From Cunninghamella blakesleeana (taxonomy: Eukaryota; Mucoromycota; Mucoromycetes; Mucorales; Cunninghamellaceae): a DNA stretch of 64,000 nucleotides. Below, piece after piece: positions 11,460 through 23,410 of this stretch. The number at the start of each line of letters is the position of its first letter. The stretch's first letter is position 1. Location of the stretch: positions 4,626,558-4,690,557 of the forward strand of contig JAFCIZ010000006.1 of assembly GCA_017871115.1 (NCBI GenBank), given 5' to 3'. Below the pieces are notes generated by a model. It ran no database searches. It worked only from the letters and a program-made list of their open reading frames with translations, and was not told where the DNA came from. Both the position numbers and the translations under genes were made by a program.

Positions 11460-13308
11460 TTATACACCAAAATCCGAAATGTGGAAATCACCTTCGTCAG
11501 AAACAGTGACGATTTTAGTATCAGAAATAGAGACTGCATTAATTGGTACACCTTGGAAAATAGTAGAAGAGTGTAAAATTTGGCCATTTTCGATATCCCA
11601 GATTTTTAATTCACCGTCCATTGATCCAGAAACCAATCTTAATTTATCATAGGTTAAGGTTTTAATACCTTGATTATGGCCAAATAAAGTTCTTAAGCAA
11701 TTTCCTGTATCTAAAGACCAGACTTTAAGTGTATTATCTAAAGAACCAGAAATAGCAATAGGTGAACCAGAGCGATGTTGTTGTTTTACCAATTGTTGCT
11801 GTTGCTGGTCACTGTTATTATTATTATTATTATTATTGTCATCATCATTTTCTTTTACGATGGATGAAGGAATAGATTCATAAAAACGATGTAAAAAGCC
11901 ATTCATACTTGGGATAGCTGCTTGAACGGATGCTTGATGTCCTTCCAATATACGCAATGGTTGTCTAGTTTGTAAATCCCATATAATCAATTTTCCATCA
12001 TCACCACAAGATAATAAACGAGTACTTTGTTGGTAGACACGTACATGATTAACGGCTTTTGTATGAGCATTTAAAGTAAAGCATTCACCATTTTGGAAAT
12101 TCCACATTTTAATCATACCATCAATAGATCCACTAGCTAAAAGTTGGCTATCAAAATGAAGGTGAACCACACCGGTCGTATGGCCTTCCAAAGTACGGAT
12201 GCATTTTCCAGTATGATAATTCCAAATTTTTAGAGTATGATCCATAGAACCAGTCACTAATTTTGTATCATCAAATTGTAAGGTACGTACGGCTCTTGTG
12301 TGCCCTTTTAATGTCCGAATCCATTCACCAGTCGTTAAGGACCATACTTTGATGGTTTTATCTTTTGATCCGGTCATTAGAATAGATTGTGCTTCACAAA
12401 ATGCCATGGTTAAAATGCTATCTGTATGGGCTTTTTTCATGTGGATAGTTTTAGCTTGATGTTTACGCCAATTTCTTTCAACAACTAGTCGTTCACTATA
12501 AACAGTCTTCCATGGCTTACGATCTATACGTTTGGGATGATGTAATAATGAGTTATTATTTTGTGGTTGGTTCATTATTGTTGTTGTAGTTTTTGTTGTC
12601 ATAACAGCTGAAGCTTCACATTCATCTTTATCATTATTAATGCTATCAGTTTCTAAAGATCTTTTCATAGGTAAGGAGTTAGTAGTAGTAGTAGTGGTGG
12701 TAACACGAATCACTTTTCTTTTTTGTAATAAAGGGAGACCCCATCCACATTTGGAACATTTTTTATCAATGTGTTGTTCACATAATCGATGCCAAATTGA
12801 ATCATCATTAGCCAAAACTTGCCATCGTTTATTCACTTGAGCAGCTATACATAAGGATTGAGCATCTAAATGAGTGAAAATACGTAGTACCACTTCAGTT
12901 GGAAAAATCAAGGTAAAATCTGTTCTTAACATGGTTTGAACATTATCCCATAAATAGGATAATTGTGAGGTACAACAGGTAGATAGTAATCCTTTTAATA
13001 TTAATAAGCGTTGTTGTGAAGAAGAAGCATTAAAAATATCCCATGTTTCTTTAATAGATTGTTGTTGTTGTTCATTGGGTATAAGTGTCAAATCCTAATA
13101 AAACAAAATAAAGAAATTAAAAGAAATAGAAAGGATAAAGTAAGTATCTTTATACAATATAGCATAGAAATAATAATAATAATAAGAATAATTTTTCTTT
13201 ATTAAAAAAATAAAATAAAATAAAGGGATTTACTTTGTATAAGCTAAGTTCTTGTTCTGATTTATTTTTATTTTTATCAAGTTTATGTCGATTGCAAACA
13301 GAGGTCAT
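11460..13308 (-). CDS. MET30: F-box/WD40 protein, Met30/SconB/Pof1 type (SCF substrate receptor)
   Basis: Substrate-recognition subunit of an SCF ubiquitin ligase. Yeast Met30 and its relatives restrain sulfur-assimilation transcription factors and respond to cadmium. Two exons (13308-13234 and 13094-11460) give 569 residues. The start is the exon-1 ATG (MTSVCNRHKLDK). An F-box spans about residues 86-130 (FPTEVVLRIFTHLDAQSL, ending in WHRLCEQHIDKKC). It runs directly into 'CSKCGWGLPLL', a segment I associate with the Met30/SconB/Pof1 group and not with Cdc4/Fbw7. Seven WD blades fill ~255-569, each with a recognisable 'GS.D.T.K.W' strand. Blade 5 is interrupted by an Asn/Gln insertion of about 50 residues. 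A His-rich, Ser/Thr-rich linker separates F-box and propeller. The fold is certain; the Met30 assignment rests on that Cys-rich segment. Confidence 0.88.
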
Positions 13309-14121
13309 GGTGAATAAATAAATTAAAAAAAGTAGGATGAAAAGAAAGAAGATATTGAAAAAGAAAAAGAAAAAGAAAATAATATTTATATGCTAATAGT
13401 AACCCTATTTTTTAAAAAATGGTGCAATCCAAAAATTTTAGAAATTTTAAAATCTTATTGGATAGAAATTCGACATCCAAAATATTTTTTTTAAAATTCA
13501 GAAAAGCAATTGTCAAATTATATGTGATTTGACAACATCTACATATAAAGATTTTATATTTATTTATTTATTTGCTTTTAATAATAATATGACTAACCAA
13601 TGAATAATAATATATCTATAATATATTTGTAATAATATGAACTTTTTGAATAGAATAATATATGTTATGGCAAGGTATATATATATATTTATATATTACA
13701 AAAAGAAGATCATTATTACCATTTATTGATTTGTGTTACTATTCGCTCTTCGTCATCTAATGAATATATGTCTTTTTTAAGGTTAAAGAGATTTCCTTTT
13801 ATCAGTTTTTTTATATCAAGCATGATTCTTTATCTAAAGAAGAGAAAAATAAGATGCGGAGATACAATTTAGGAGTAAGAAAAAAGACTATATTTTTATT
13901 ATTATAACCATGATACATAAACCTCCTTCTTTCCCATTAAGTGACATCTTTTTTTAATATATATATATTTGAAAGCATGAAGTATTATTGATATATGTCA
14001 ATAAGAATTTAAATAAATATAAATCGATTCTATATGACATGTTATATAATTTTATAATATATTATTTACATATATATATATATATATATGTAAAAGTATA
14101 TATAATACATAATAATATGTA

Positions 14122-14157
<36 letters not shown>

Positions 14158-14529
14158 CATACATACATAAAATGTATAAATATGATAATGTAAAATCATT
14201 CATTTAATAGGTATACAATAAATAATAAATATTTTTAAGTGAAATTAAAATCCCGCCATTACTTTTTTAAAATGGTGATTTTTACCATTTTATATTTCTT
14301 TTTTCTCTCCTCTCATTATTTTTTTTTTTTTCTGTTTAAAGTGTAACAGGGGAGCATTTTTGCTCTCTATTATCCTATTTCCCCTCCTTTTCATCTTTTT
14401 TAAAAATAAATATTATTCAAGCTTTTTTAAAAATATATCTTAATTTATCTTTTCTTTCTTTTTTTTTTAAATAATATTCACATTCCTTTTTCAATATTAG
14501 CAACCTATATTTCCATATAAATTCATACT
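13309..14529. other. Intergenic, divergent promoter region
   Basis: Between divergent Met30-like and TBC genes. Contains TA microsatellites at 13676-13693, 14071-14091 and 14131-14153 and a pyrimidine-rich stretch at 14290-14480 before the TBC start. No specific binding site or RNA gene can be named. Confidence 0.45.
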
Positions 14530-16092
14530 ATGCCATCTTTATCTAGATCATCAACTGCTCGTTATGAAAAGTCAAAAAAAAGTGAAAGAATAAGAACTCG
14601 GGCAATATCCTTTAATACTTTTTTAAGACATCAATCTACTTCTTCGAAAGATACCCCATTACCTCCTCCGCCTAGAAAACAACCTTCATCATCTTTTTTG
14701 GCTGTTTATGAAACAAATAATAATGGCGGAGGTGCTTCCTCAGTTGATACTCTATCAGAAGATGAAGATATAAATGATATTAAATATAATGACAATAATA
14801 ATAACAATAATAATAATAACACTATAAACAACAATAATAAGAATACTAATATAAATACAACTAATGACAATAATCATAATCATGATATGGATAATAAAGA
14901 TCAACAAAAAATGCATAAAGTTCAAAAGAAACGATCCAAGCTTCATTTACATATTCAACCTTCTTTAAAATCACTTAATAGTAGATATAAAATGGATGAT
15001 GACGATGATGATGATAATAATAACCATATGGAAACTCCAGTACCAGCAAGTGCACCTTTAGAAAAAAAACTATCTACTACATTTAAAGAAAAATTAAGTT
15101 TGGCTCGACGTTCACAAAGTACAAAATCAACTATGATGTTATCAACAAGAAGCAGTCATTCTTCCTTTCATTTATGGCGATCTTCCCATTCTGTCAATAA
15201 TAACAATAATACCAATATTAATAATCATTCAACACCTATCAATTCATCTACTTTATTTCCCTCTTCTACTCAACCTAAATTATATGACGATGGTAAAGGC
15301 TTATATCCTCCCCCCCAAAAATCAGATCCAAATCATAGGTAAATAAAAGTTTAGTTGATACCAAGAACTTTTTTTTTTTTTTTAGTTTATTCACTCCTAA
15401 GTTTTCGTTTGCTTATGATAATTATTATTGTTTTGTGATGGATTTTTTTTTAATCTCTTCTAATTTTTATTTTTATTTTTATTTTTAAAATAGGGATCAA
15501 TATGGATTTATTCGATCAACACAATGGATTACCATTGAAGATTATGATACCTTTGAACAAATATACACTCCAATTATGCACCGGCGGACTCAAAAATGGC
15601 GATCGTTATTAGAAGAAAACAATGGCGAATGGCCACAAAGAAGTAGTAAATGTAAAGTTTTTTTTTTTCAGCTTTTAATTTAACATTGTTTGTTTAACAA
15701 AAAAAGAAACAATTGCCCTTCCCCCCTTTTTTTTATAAAAACTTCTTATTACTTAATTTTTTAACGTCCTTACCTATTCCTATTTTATATATATATTTAT
15801 ATAGTTAAACGATATGTACGTAAGGGAATCCCTCCAGAATTTAGAAGATTGGTAATTAAGTGATAATAGTTATAATGATAATAAAGAAATAGTAATATGA
15901 CATTACTAACAAGTAAAACAAAATGGATATATATGTATATATGTATGTATGTATGCATGACATAGGCTTGGTTACATTATAGTGGAGGTGGTGAAAAGAT
16001 GCGTAATAATGTAGGTGTTTACCAAAAATGTATTGATAAAGCAATGAGTCTTGGGATAGAAAATGAACATTTGGATATAATTGAAAGAGGTA

Positions 16093-16135
<43 letters not shown>

Positions 16136-17413
16136 ATCATATGGTAAATGCAACAGTTTTTATTTTTCAATTAAATCTAATTTATTAATCATTTATGGCT
16201 ATATAGATCTTCATCGTACTTTTCCTGATAATGATAAATTTAAATCCAAAAATCCAAATAAAACAACCTCGCCTAGACCTTTTGAAGAAGACGTACCAGC
16301 CATTCAATCCTTAAGACGATTACTTTATGCCTTTTCGGTCTACTCACCTACAATTGGTTACTGCCAATCCTTAAATTATATAGCTGGGTTACTTTTATTA
16401 TTTATGGAAGAAGAAGAAGCTTTTTGGACCTTTGTTGTGCTGATTCATGATATTTTACCACCAAATGTATATGATGTCACCATGGAAGGTGCAAGTATAG
16501 ACCAAACCATTTTAATGATGTTGTTATCTGAGCGATGTCCTCACATTTGGCAACGTGTATCAAGTGGCCGCAATTTTTGGGAATGTGAAGATCCTGATAA
16601 TGCTGGAATGCCTACAAGTTCTTTAGTAACAAGCCATTGGTTTTTAACTTTATTCATTAATATTTTACCAACCGAAGTAAGTACACCCTATAAGAATTTT
16701 TTTTTTTCTTTGTACGGTCATATGAACAAAAATAGATATTAATCATTATATGTACATTTTTATTCTTTTTTTTTATTTTTTACTCATTATGACTATAGTC
16801 CGTGCTACGGGTTTGGGATTGTTTATTTTAGTAAGTATAGAATAATAATAATAATAATAGTAATTTACTGGGCCACTTTCAATGGAAGATGAGGATATGA
16901 AAACAACAACAACAAATAATAATAATAATAATAATGGATTAAATAGGATCTTTTTGAATATAAATATAATAAGAAAATATAGGATAATTTATATTGATTA
17001 TCATCATTTTCATCATTACGATGACATACTTTATTTTTTATAGTGAAGGAAGAAAAGCTTTGATGCGAATTGCTTTAGCTATCTTTAAAATCAATGAACA
17101 TGAAATTTTATCAGTAAGTGATCCATTAGAAGTATTTCAAGTCGTACAAAATATGCCAAAAAGGATGGTGGATTGCCATCAATTATTAGATGCTACTTAT
17201 CATAAATATGCTTCCGTTACAAGAATAAGTGATCCAGATTTGGAAAAACGTAGAAACATGTTTAAAACGAGAAGAGATGAACGTAGAAAAAATAATAACA
17301 TTAGTACAACAAAATATAAACGATCTAATGGTGGAATGGCTGGTTCTTTTATCTTTAAAGCAAAAGAAGCCCGTAAATTAGTAGAGCGCGCTAAGACTGT
17401 ACGACATAAATAA
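14530..17413 (+). CDS. TBC-domain Rab GTPase-activating protein
   Basis: Predicted Rab GAP, which shuts off Rab GTPases in membrane traffic. Seven exons (14530-15338, 15494-15651, 15805-15851, 15966-16089, 16207-16676, 16799-16830, 17044-17413) join in phase to 669 residues. The first 270 residues are disordered, Asn/Ser-rich and basic, with an Asp run. The TBC domain starts around residue 325 with 'KRYVRKGIPPEFRRLAWLHY'. The catalytic arginine finger sits in 'DLHRTFPDN' and the glutamine finger in 'GYCQSLNYIAG', both intact. 'SVLRVWDCLFYEG' is the usual C-terminal TBC block. The tail is basic with a helix (KEARKLVERAK). The pattern resembles the GRTP1/TBC1D2-like branch, but the Rab partner is not predictable. 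It ends only 240 bases before the next gene. Confidence 0.93.
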
Positions 17414-17653
17414 AAAAAAATTTTGCTTAGGCTATTTTTATTTTATTTTATTTTATTTTGCTTTATTTACTGTGACAGCATGGCGAAGCAAAATTCTAAA
17501 AAATTGTATAAATAAATCTCTTTTTTTTCATTTTTTTTTTCTCTTCTTCCTTACCTTTTTTTTATTGCTTTTTTTTATTTATTTTAAAAAAAAAGTGCAT
17601 ATATTTAAAAAGTATTATTCCTTTTTATTATTTATTATTTTTAATTGATTAAT

Positions 17654-20026
17654 ATGGTTAAATCTGCTTATTCTATTGAACTTCCTTTCTTTGCTTCATT
17701 ACATAATGAAGCTTTATTGGAAAAAGAAATTCATCAAGTATCTCTTCAAGCAACTGGTGGTAAAGTAAAAGTAAAAAAGCATGAAGATGATAAAACAAGT
17801 CAGGCTTTTATGCAAGCTCTTCAAGGCATTGAAAGGTTGACACTGACTACTAACGGTGCCACTGCCCTTAAAACTTCTGAGGATCCTTGTCTTGATTTGT
17901 ATGCTAGTATGGTTGGTGTCAAGTGCAACCCTGAAGCACTTGCTTTGGCTTATGAACATGATCCTGATTTAACTCTCAAGTTAATTTTTCATTGTCGTTC
18001 CATCCATGATGGGAAAATGAATCGATTAGGCTTTTATTCTGCTTTTATGTGGTTGCTTCGTAACCATCCAAAGACGGCTCTTGAAAATTTGGAATTGCTA
18101 GTGAAAGGTGTAGTACCTAATCGCCCTTTAACTGAAGAAGATCGATTAAAACAAGATGGTATGGGGGATTGGGATATGGTAGATGGTGAAGATAATGAAC
18201 AACAACAGCAAGAAAAAGACGATGAAGAAATGGATAATGTGGATGGTGAAAAGGAGAAGAAAAAGAAACAACGTGCCTTGGTTTATAAATCTCATGGCTA
18301 TTGGAAAGATCTTTTAAATTTATTGGCTATTTATGCATTAAATGAAATGGATAAAGAAACATTTACTATCGTTCATCCTCCAAAACAAGAACGTCGTAGT
18401 CGTGAAGAGTTTCGGGCTCACATGGCTAATCGTAGATCATACTACGAATCTTTAAAAATGATGAATGAGTTGCAGGTGGCCGAAGCTAAAAAGAAACGTC
18501 TTGCTGAAGTGAAGGAAAAAGAATTGCAACAAAAAAGGGACGATGATGACAGACGAACTCGATTAGCTAAAGAACGTTATGATGCTATTGTACGTTTATT
18601 AAATGATGATCCTCTTTATCGTTGCTTGCATTTTAAGGTAGCTCGTCTCTTTGCTGATCAATTAAAAAAAGATATCGATCTTGTAAATTCTTTTAATTCT
18701 ACTACTGCAGCTTCCGCTGATAATAGTGATGATAAAGAACAAGAAAAGAAAAACAAGATGGACAAATATGCTTTGGCTAATAAACTTAGTATGGCCGGTA
18801 AATGGGCACCTTCTCTTCTTGGATCTCATGATAAGTATACATTGATCGCTACTACTATTGCTGAACTCCTCTATCTTCCTGATGGTGAAATCAAAACAAC
18901 CTCCAATCGTAAAACACAATTGATGAAGGCTCGTAATAAATACCGTATGGATTATTATTCTACTTTAAGAAAGGAATTGACTATTACTGAACGACTTATG
19001 GCTGAACAACAATGGAAAAAAATTGATTTTGGACACGTGCCTTCTATCTGTATGAAAAACAATGCAAAACATTTCTTAAAGCATGCTCCTGAAGAATATC
19101 AAGCTTTCCTTAAAGCTGTAGCTGAAGGGAAAAAGACAATTAGTGGTGCTGTATTAGGTCCTCATGATTTTGTGGAGCGCTCTGAAATCTTGAGTAATAA
19201 AGAATTGTATGGTGGTATAAATGATTCTTCTGAAGAAGAAAAATTGGCTCATAGCATGGAAAAAGATTTGGTAAATGCTCAATGGTTAACTTACATTCGT
19301 GCTCTTCAAGAGTCATGTGGTCCTGATCATTCTCTTCGCGGTTCTTTGGCTGTGTGTGATGTATCTGGTTCCATGTGTGGTAAAAATCCTGTAACAAAGG
19401 TTTCTGCTCTTCATGCTGCTATTGGTTTATCTTTAACTTTAAATGCTTTAGCTTCTCCTCCTTTTAAAGATACTATGATCACCTTTTCTTCTCGTCCTCA
19501 AGCCATTCATATTAATAGTGAAGATCATATTATGGATCAAGTGGCAAATGTTTTGAAAGCTGATTGGGGTATGAGTACCAATTTGTATGCTGTCTTTGTG
19601 GATTTATTGTTACCAATGGCTAAGAAGTACAATTTAAAACAAGAAGATATGGTGAAGCGTTTGTTTATCTTTACAGATATGCAATTCAATGATACCGGCA
19701 ATGACGGTAGCAGCTTAGATACCTTATGGGAGACTGTGGTGAAAAAATACCAAGAAGCTGGTTATACCCCTCCACAAATTATTTGGTGGAATTTACAAGC
19801 TTCTGCTTTAACTTCTAATGATTTGACTTTGCAAGCTGATAAAAATTCAATGAATACTGCTTTGGTGGCTGGTTTCTCTCAAAATATGTTAAAGAACTTT
19901 ATGGACGGTGAAGAAATTGAATGTCCTGTGAAAGAGAACAGAGAAATTCCTACTATTTCTCCTATGGAAACCATGTTGAAAGATCTTGGCAAAGAAAGTT
20001 TCAAGGAATTAAAGGTTTATGATTAA
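17654..20026 (+). CDS. TROVE/vWA-like protein (DUF2828/DUF7788 type)
   Basis: Large intronless gene of 790 residues. It resembles the plant/fungal/Dictyostelium family annotated as DUF2828, which pairs a helical-repeat N-terminus with a C-terminal von Willebrand A domain, as in Ro60/TROVE proteins. The N-terminal half has short helical repeats, for example 'DPDLTLKLIFHCRSIHDGK' at about 98-116. A highly charged coiled insert lies at ~175-215 and another at ~280-305. The vWA domain is complete: MIDAS 'DVSGSM' at ~569, the Thr loop 'GMSTN' at ~640 and 'IFTDMQFN' at ~672. The family has been linked to RNA or RNP handling by analogy with Ro60, but the molecular role is unproven. Codons are GC-richer than most neighbours, hinting at strong expression. 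An in-frame TTG three codons upstream is not needed as start. Confidence 0.85.
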   Translation: MVKSAYSIELPFFASLHNEALLEKEIHQVSLQATGGKVKVKKHEDDKTSQAFMQALQGIERLTLTTNGATALKTSEDPCLDLYASMVGVKCNPEALALAYEHDPDLTLKLIFHCRSIHDGKMNRLGFYSAFMWLLRNHPKTALENLELLVKGVVPNRPLTEEDRLKQDGMGDWDMVDGEDNEQQQQEKDDEEMDNVDGEKEKKKKQRALVYKSHGYWKDLLNLLAIYALNEMDKETFTIVHPPKQERRSREEFRAHMANRRSYYESLKMMNELQVAEAKKKRLAEVKEKELQQKRDDDDRRTRLAKERYDAIVRLLNDDPLYRCLHFKVARLFADQLKKDIDLVNSFNSTTAASADNSDDKEQEKKNKMDKYALANKLSMAGKWAPSLLGSHDKYTLIATTIAELLYLPDGEIKTTSNRKTQLMKARNKYRMDYYSTLRKELTITERLMAEQQWKKIDFGHVPSICMKNNAKHFLKHAPEEYQAFLKAVAEGKKTISGAVLGPHDFVERSEILSNKELYGGINDSSEEEKLAHSMEKDLVNAQWLTYIRALQESCGPDHSLRGSLAVCDVSGSMCGKNPVTKVSALHAAIGLSLTLNALASPPFKDTMITFSSRPQAIHINSEDHIMDQVANVLKADWGMSTNLYAVFVDLLLPMAKKYNLKQEDMVKRLFIFTDMQFNDTGNDGSSLDTLWETVVKKYQEAGYTPPQIIWWNLQASALTSNDLTLQADKNSMNTALVAGFSQNMLKNFMDGEEIECPVKENREIPTISPMETMLKDLGKESFKELKVYD

Positions 20027-20558
20027 AAAAAATAGTATATCAAAAAAAAAAAAAACTGGTGCTAAAAAAATATTTATCAACTTGTAAAAAAAAAAGTATA
20101 TCATTTTAGTTATCTATTGTATATAAATATATTCTAAATTTTCAATATATTTTATTGATTATTGTAAATACTAGTTATCTTAATAAAAAAGTATTATATT
20201 CTTTGCTTAGTTTTAGTATAAAAAGCTTTTTTTTTTTTTTTTTTTTTGGAAACATATACACCTGTACAAGATAGAAAAAAAATAACCAAAAATAAAAGTT
20301 GTACGAATAAAGTATAAAAATGAAAAAAGACTTATATTTTTAAAAAAATTATATGTATATCTGAAATAGTTACATAGCTATATATCATTTAACATCAATT
20401 GAATTGACTTCATTTTAAATAAAAAAAAATAACACCATAACAACAAAGCCAATTATTGAAAAATAAAAATAAAAATAAAAATAAAAAATAAAAAATAATA
20501 CTATCGAAGTTTATTTTACAATATAAAAAAAATAAAAAGATGGCATCTATTTTATACC
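20027..20558. other. Intergenic, convergent
   Basis: Convergent spacer with long A or T runs (20041-20056, 20228-20247), a pentameric AAAAT-type run near 20462-20494, and no coding frame. Confidence 0.4.
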
Positions 20559-20801
20559 CTACCAATCTCGGGAAACAGTAGTACAACATTTAGCAGCGTC
20601 AGCATCAGTTTTACATGTAACTGAAGCATAGCGGAAACTCTTAACACCATAAAGACAGTTACCACAATCAGAATCTAATGCAACAAAAGTAATTATACCA
20701 CGACATGCTTTGGAGGTAGGACCTTTAATAGCCACTTCAACTGAAAGACAGTTTACGATAACAAGCATAGATAAGAGAAGTACAGCAATATAGCGAAGCA
20801 T
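20559..20801 (-). CDS. Small secreted cysteine-rich protein
   Basis: Unrecognised 80-residue protein. Residues 1-20 form a strong signal peptide (MLRYIAVLLLSMLVIVNC) with cleavage likely near residue 18-22. The mature part of about 60 residues has six cysteines, one in 'KACRG', two in 'DSDCGNCLYG', one in 'VTCKT' and an adjacent pair in 'AKCCTT'. That is enough for three disulfides. A second-last Arg-Asp-Trp ending is unusual. It lies alone in an AT-rich intergenic region with a TATA-like AT stretch upstream. Secreted toxin-like, antimicrobial or effector-type proteins share this architecture, but nothing in the sequence picks one. Confidence that it is a gene is good because signal peptide, cysteine spacing and composition agree. 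Confidence 0.72.
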   Translation of the reverse strand: MLRYIAVLLLSMLVIVNCLSVEVAIKGPTSKACRGIITFVALDSDCGNCLYGVKSFRYASVTCKTDADAAKCCTTVSRDW

Positions 20802-22461
20802 ATCGATAAATACAAGTAGAACTAAATGAAAATAGTTATAATTAAAGAAAAAGACAAAAAAAGATAAGAAATATAAAGTGAAAAAGAAGTGATATTAATA
20901 TATAAATACTTTTTTTAAAAAAAAAATTATTAGATTGGTCTGGTAATTTTACATAATACGAAAGGATGAGAAAAAAAAATAAAAAATACTTGTTCTAAAC
21001 TTTCCTTTAATATTAGTGATCAACTTTACCATACATTGTGGAACAATACATTAATATTTAAGGGTTAATAATTTTAGGGTTCAAAAGGTAAATTGTATAC
21101 AAGATAGATTACATAATATTATTAAATGGGGCGCAATAGATTTTCGTAATAATAATAATAGTAATAAAATATAATTGTGTCTTATGATAAAATTGATTTT
21201 TTTATTATTATGCAAAATTATATACGGTAATGATGTAAAAAAAATATTTAATAAATATATAAATTAATATGTATATTCATCATTCCCATTATATATATAT
21301 ACTTTCAATTAAAGGTTACTTATATATACAAGATAAATAAATAGATAAATATAAAATTGAATACCGTTACAAATGGATTGAAAATATCGAATATTCACTA
21401 TACAGTTATGTATTATTACTTATTTATTTATTAAAAAAATATCGAAGCAAGGTATAAAAGTAATATTTTTTTTTTTTGTGATCATCAACCTCAAAAATAA
21501 TAGTTATTAGTAATATTTTTCAATATTCATTTTTTTCGTTTTATAATCATATATATTGTTAATAATATGTTTAGATATAATATATTAAAATTTCCTCGAC
21601 ATTTGAAAATTTTTTATAGCCATTACACAATACCTTTAAAATTGATCATAAAAACTAATAAATATAATTCTTTCTCTATTAATTCGAATATTATACATAT
21701 AATCAATAAAGCATACTATTTTTTTTAATTTGTATATGATTATAAGTAGCAAAAAATAAAAATACCTCATGCCACTTTTTTTACCTATTTTTTGGCATGC
21801 ATTTTTATAAAAAATATCACTTTTTATTTATATATGCATTAATGAAAAATATACAAGAAAAATAAAAGTTATATATATATAACAGTAATAGAGACATAAA
21901 TAATAAAAGATCACTACCATCGTAAAATATAAAAATTCACGCCTGTCACCACAACAAATGAAAAAGATTTTCAGGAATAATAAGTATCCACAACCAGTAT
22001 TAATACAAAACTATCAAGAATAAAAAATAGAAACACAGTAAGCTTATTCCAATGATATCAGAAAATATGTATAAGTTTTTTAATGTTAAAATATATCTAT
22101 TCCATTTAAAAACAAAGTTAATATTTATGTCTGTTCATACATAGTATAGTATAATAAATAAAACAATGTTAACTCAAAATAATCATAATAAGAAACGACC
22201 ATTAGAAATAATAATTATAATTAACAGTAAATTTATTTTATTAATTCACATAAATATATACAAATCGGTTCATCATACTATGTAAATATAATTTTTATTT
22301 AAAATAAACCTATATTAGCATAAAAAATTAGAAATTAGCAAGTTAAATATTGAAAAGTAAATTTAAGTTCCGTTTTTTTTTTTTTTTTTTTTTTGACGCA
22401 CCCTAAATTTTTTTCATTCTCTTCCTTTCCCATTCTTAATATTATTAAAAAAAAGAAAGGG
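20802..22461. other. Intergenic, 1.66 kb
   Basis: Divergent spacer upstream of both the small secreted protein and the RNase H2C gene. Very AT-rich with scattered A/T tracts and a long T-run at 22373-22394 just before the RNase H2C start. No open frame, tRNA-like B box or repeat stands out. Confidence 0.4.
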
Positions 22462-23174
22462 ATGTTTAGTAAAAACCATTTATTTCCTTTTGGATTAGAA
22501 AAAGATAAAAAAATAGAACATATAGATCACTATCTTAATATAGAATCCAACAATGATTCGACCAAAGAATATTCAACTATTTTAATGGGTAGAAAACTAG
22601 AAGGTATTCAAGTAACACCTAAAAATAATATTAAAGGTAAAGCTGGTAAAAATAAATAAATAAATACATAGTTATCAAAATTAATATTATTATAATGATA
22701 ACAATAATATTTATAAGGTTTATATCAATATATTCGCATATAAACGCACACACACATATATATATATATTCTGATATTATTATTTACATAAATCATTGGA
22801 TCTAGGTAATATATGGAAGCAAATCAAAAAAACCAATGAGGATACCATGGATTACGATGAAGATTATGTTGATACCGAGGAAGATAATAACAAAGATCAG
22901 AATATTGAATGGATACGAACCGATAAAAATATTGATGATTTTATATTATGGAAAAAGGATATTGCTCCACCATCAGATGATCCACGTTTAATTGCGCTAG
23001 ATAGTTGGTTAGATATGGCTGATTTAGTATGTATTTTTATTTTATTAACTTTTTTTTTTAAAAAAAACGTAAACTATATAGTACTAAAAATTATATTTAT
23101 ATCCATATTTTTACTTTTAATTTTATTTTTTCCACATATAGATCCATCAACCCATTCCTTTAAAACAAGAATAA
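22462..23174 (+). CDS. RNH203: Ribonuclease H2 subunit C (non-catalytic)
   Basis: Structural subunit of the heterotrimeric RNase H2, which removes ribonucleotides embedded in DNA and RNA:DNA hybrids. Three exons (22462-22636, 22806-23026, 23142-23174) join in phase to 142 residues. The family landmarks are present: an opening 'HLFPFGLEKDK', the 'MGRKLEGIQV' block (fungal/animal 'FRGR.L.G..V'), an acidic variable loop (~75-95), 'FILWKKDIAPPSDD' and the closing 'WLDMADLIHQPI' that spans the last intron. The last exon encodes only ten residues. I place the start at the ATG at 22462 because the in-frame sequence upstream is a T-run-derived stretch unlike the family. The subunit is poorly conserved, so the call rests on order and spacing of motifs. 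Confidence 0.82.
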
Positions 23175-23410
23175 ATAGTTTATATAGACATATGTACTTT
23201 AAAATTTACTTTTTTATAATTTATTCATCACTATATTTATTTCTATCATTCCTTTTTTCTAATAATATTATTATATTATTTTAAAAAGAAGAATGCTAGT
23301 ACAATTAATAAACATGTATATATAAAATAATAACAGAAATAAAAGCAATACAATACTAAAATAAATATATATATTTATAAACCCTTTTTTTTTATAACTT
23401 TTTACTTTTT

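Noticed and set aside
22393..22461. N-terminal extension of the RNase H2C frame
   Set aside because: The upstream part derives from a T-run leader and is not like the family's N-terminus; the ATG at 22462 is preferred.
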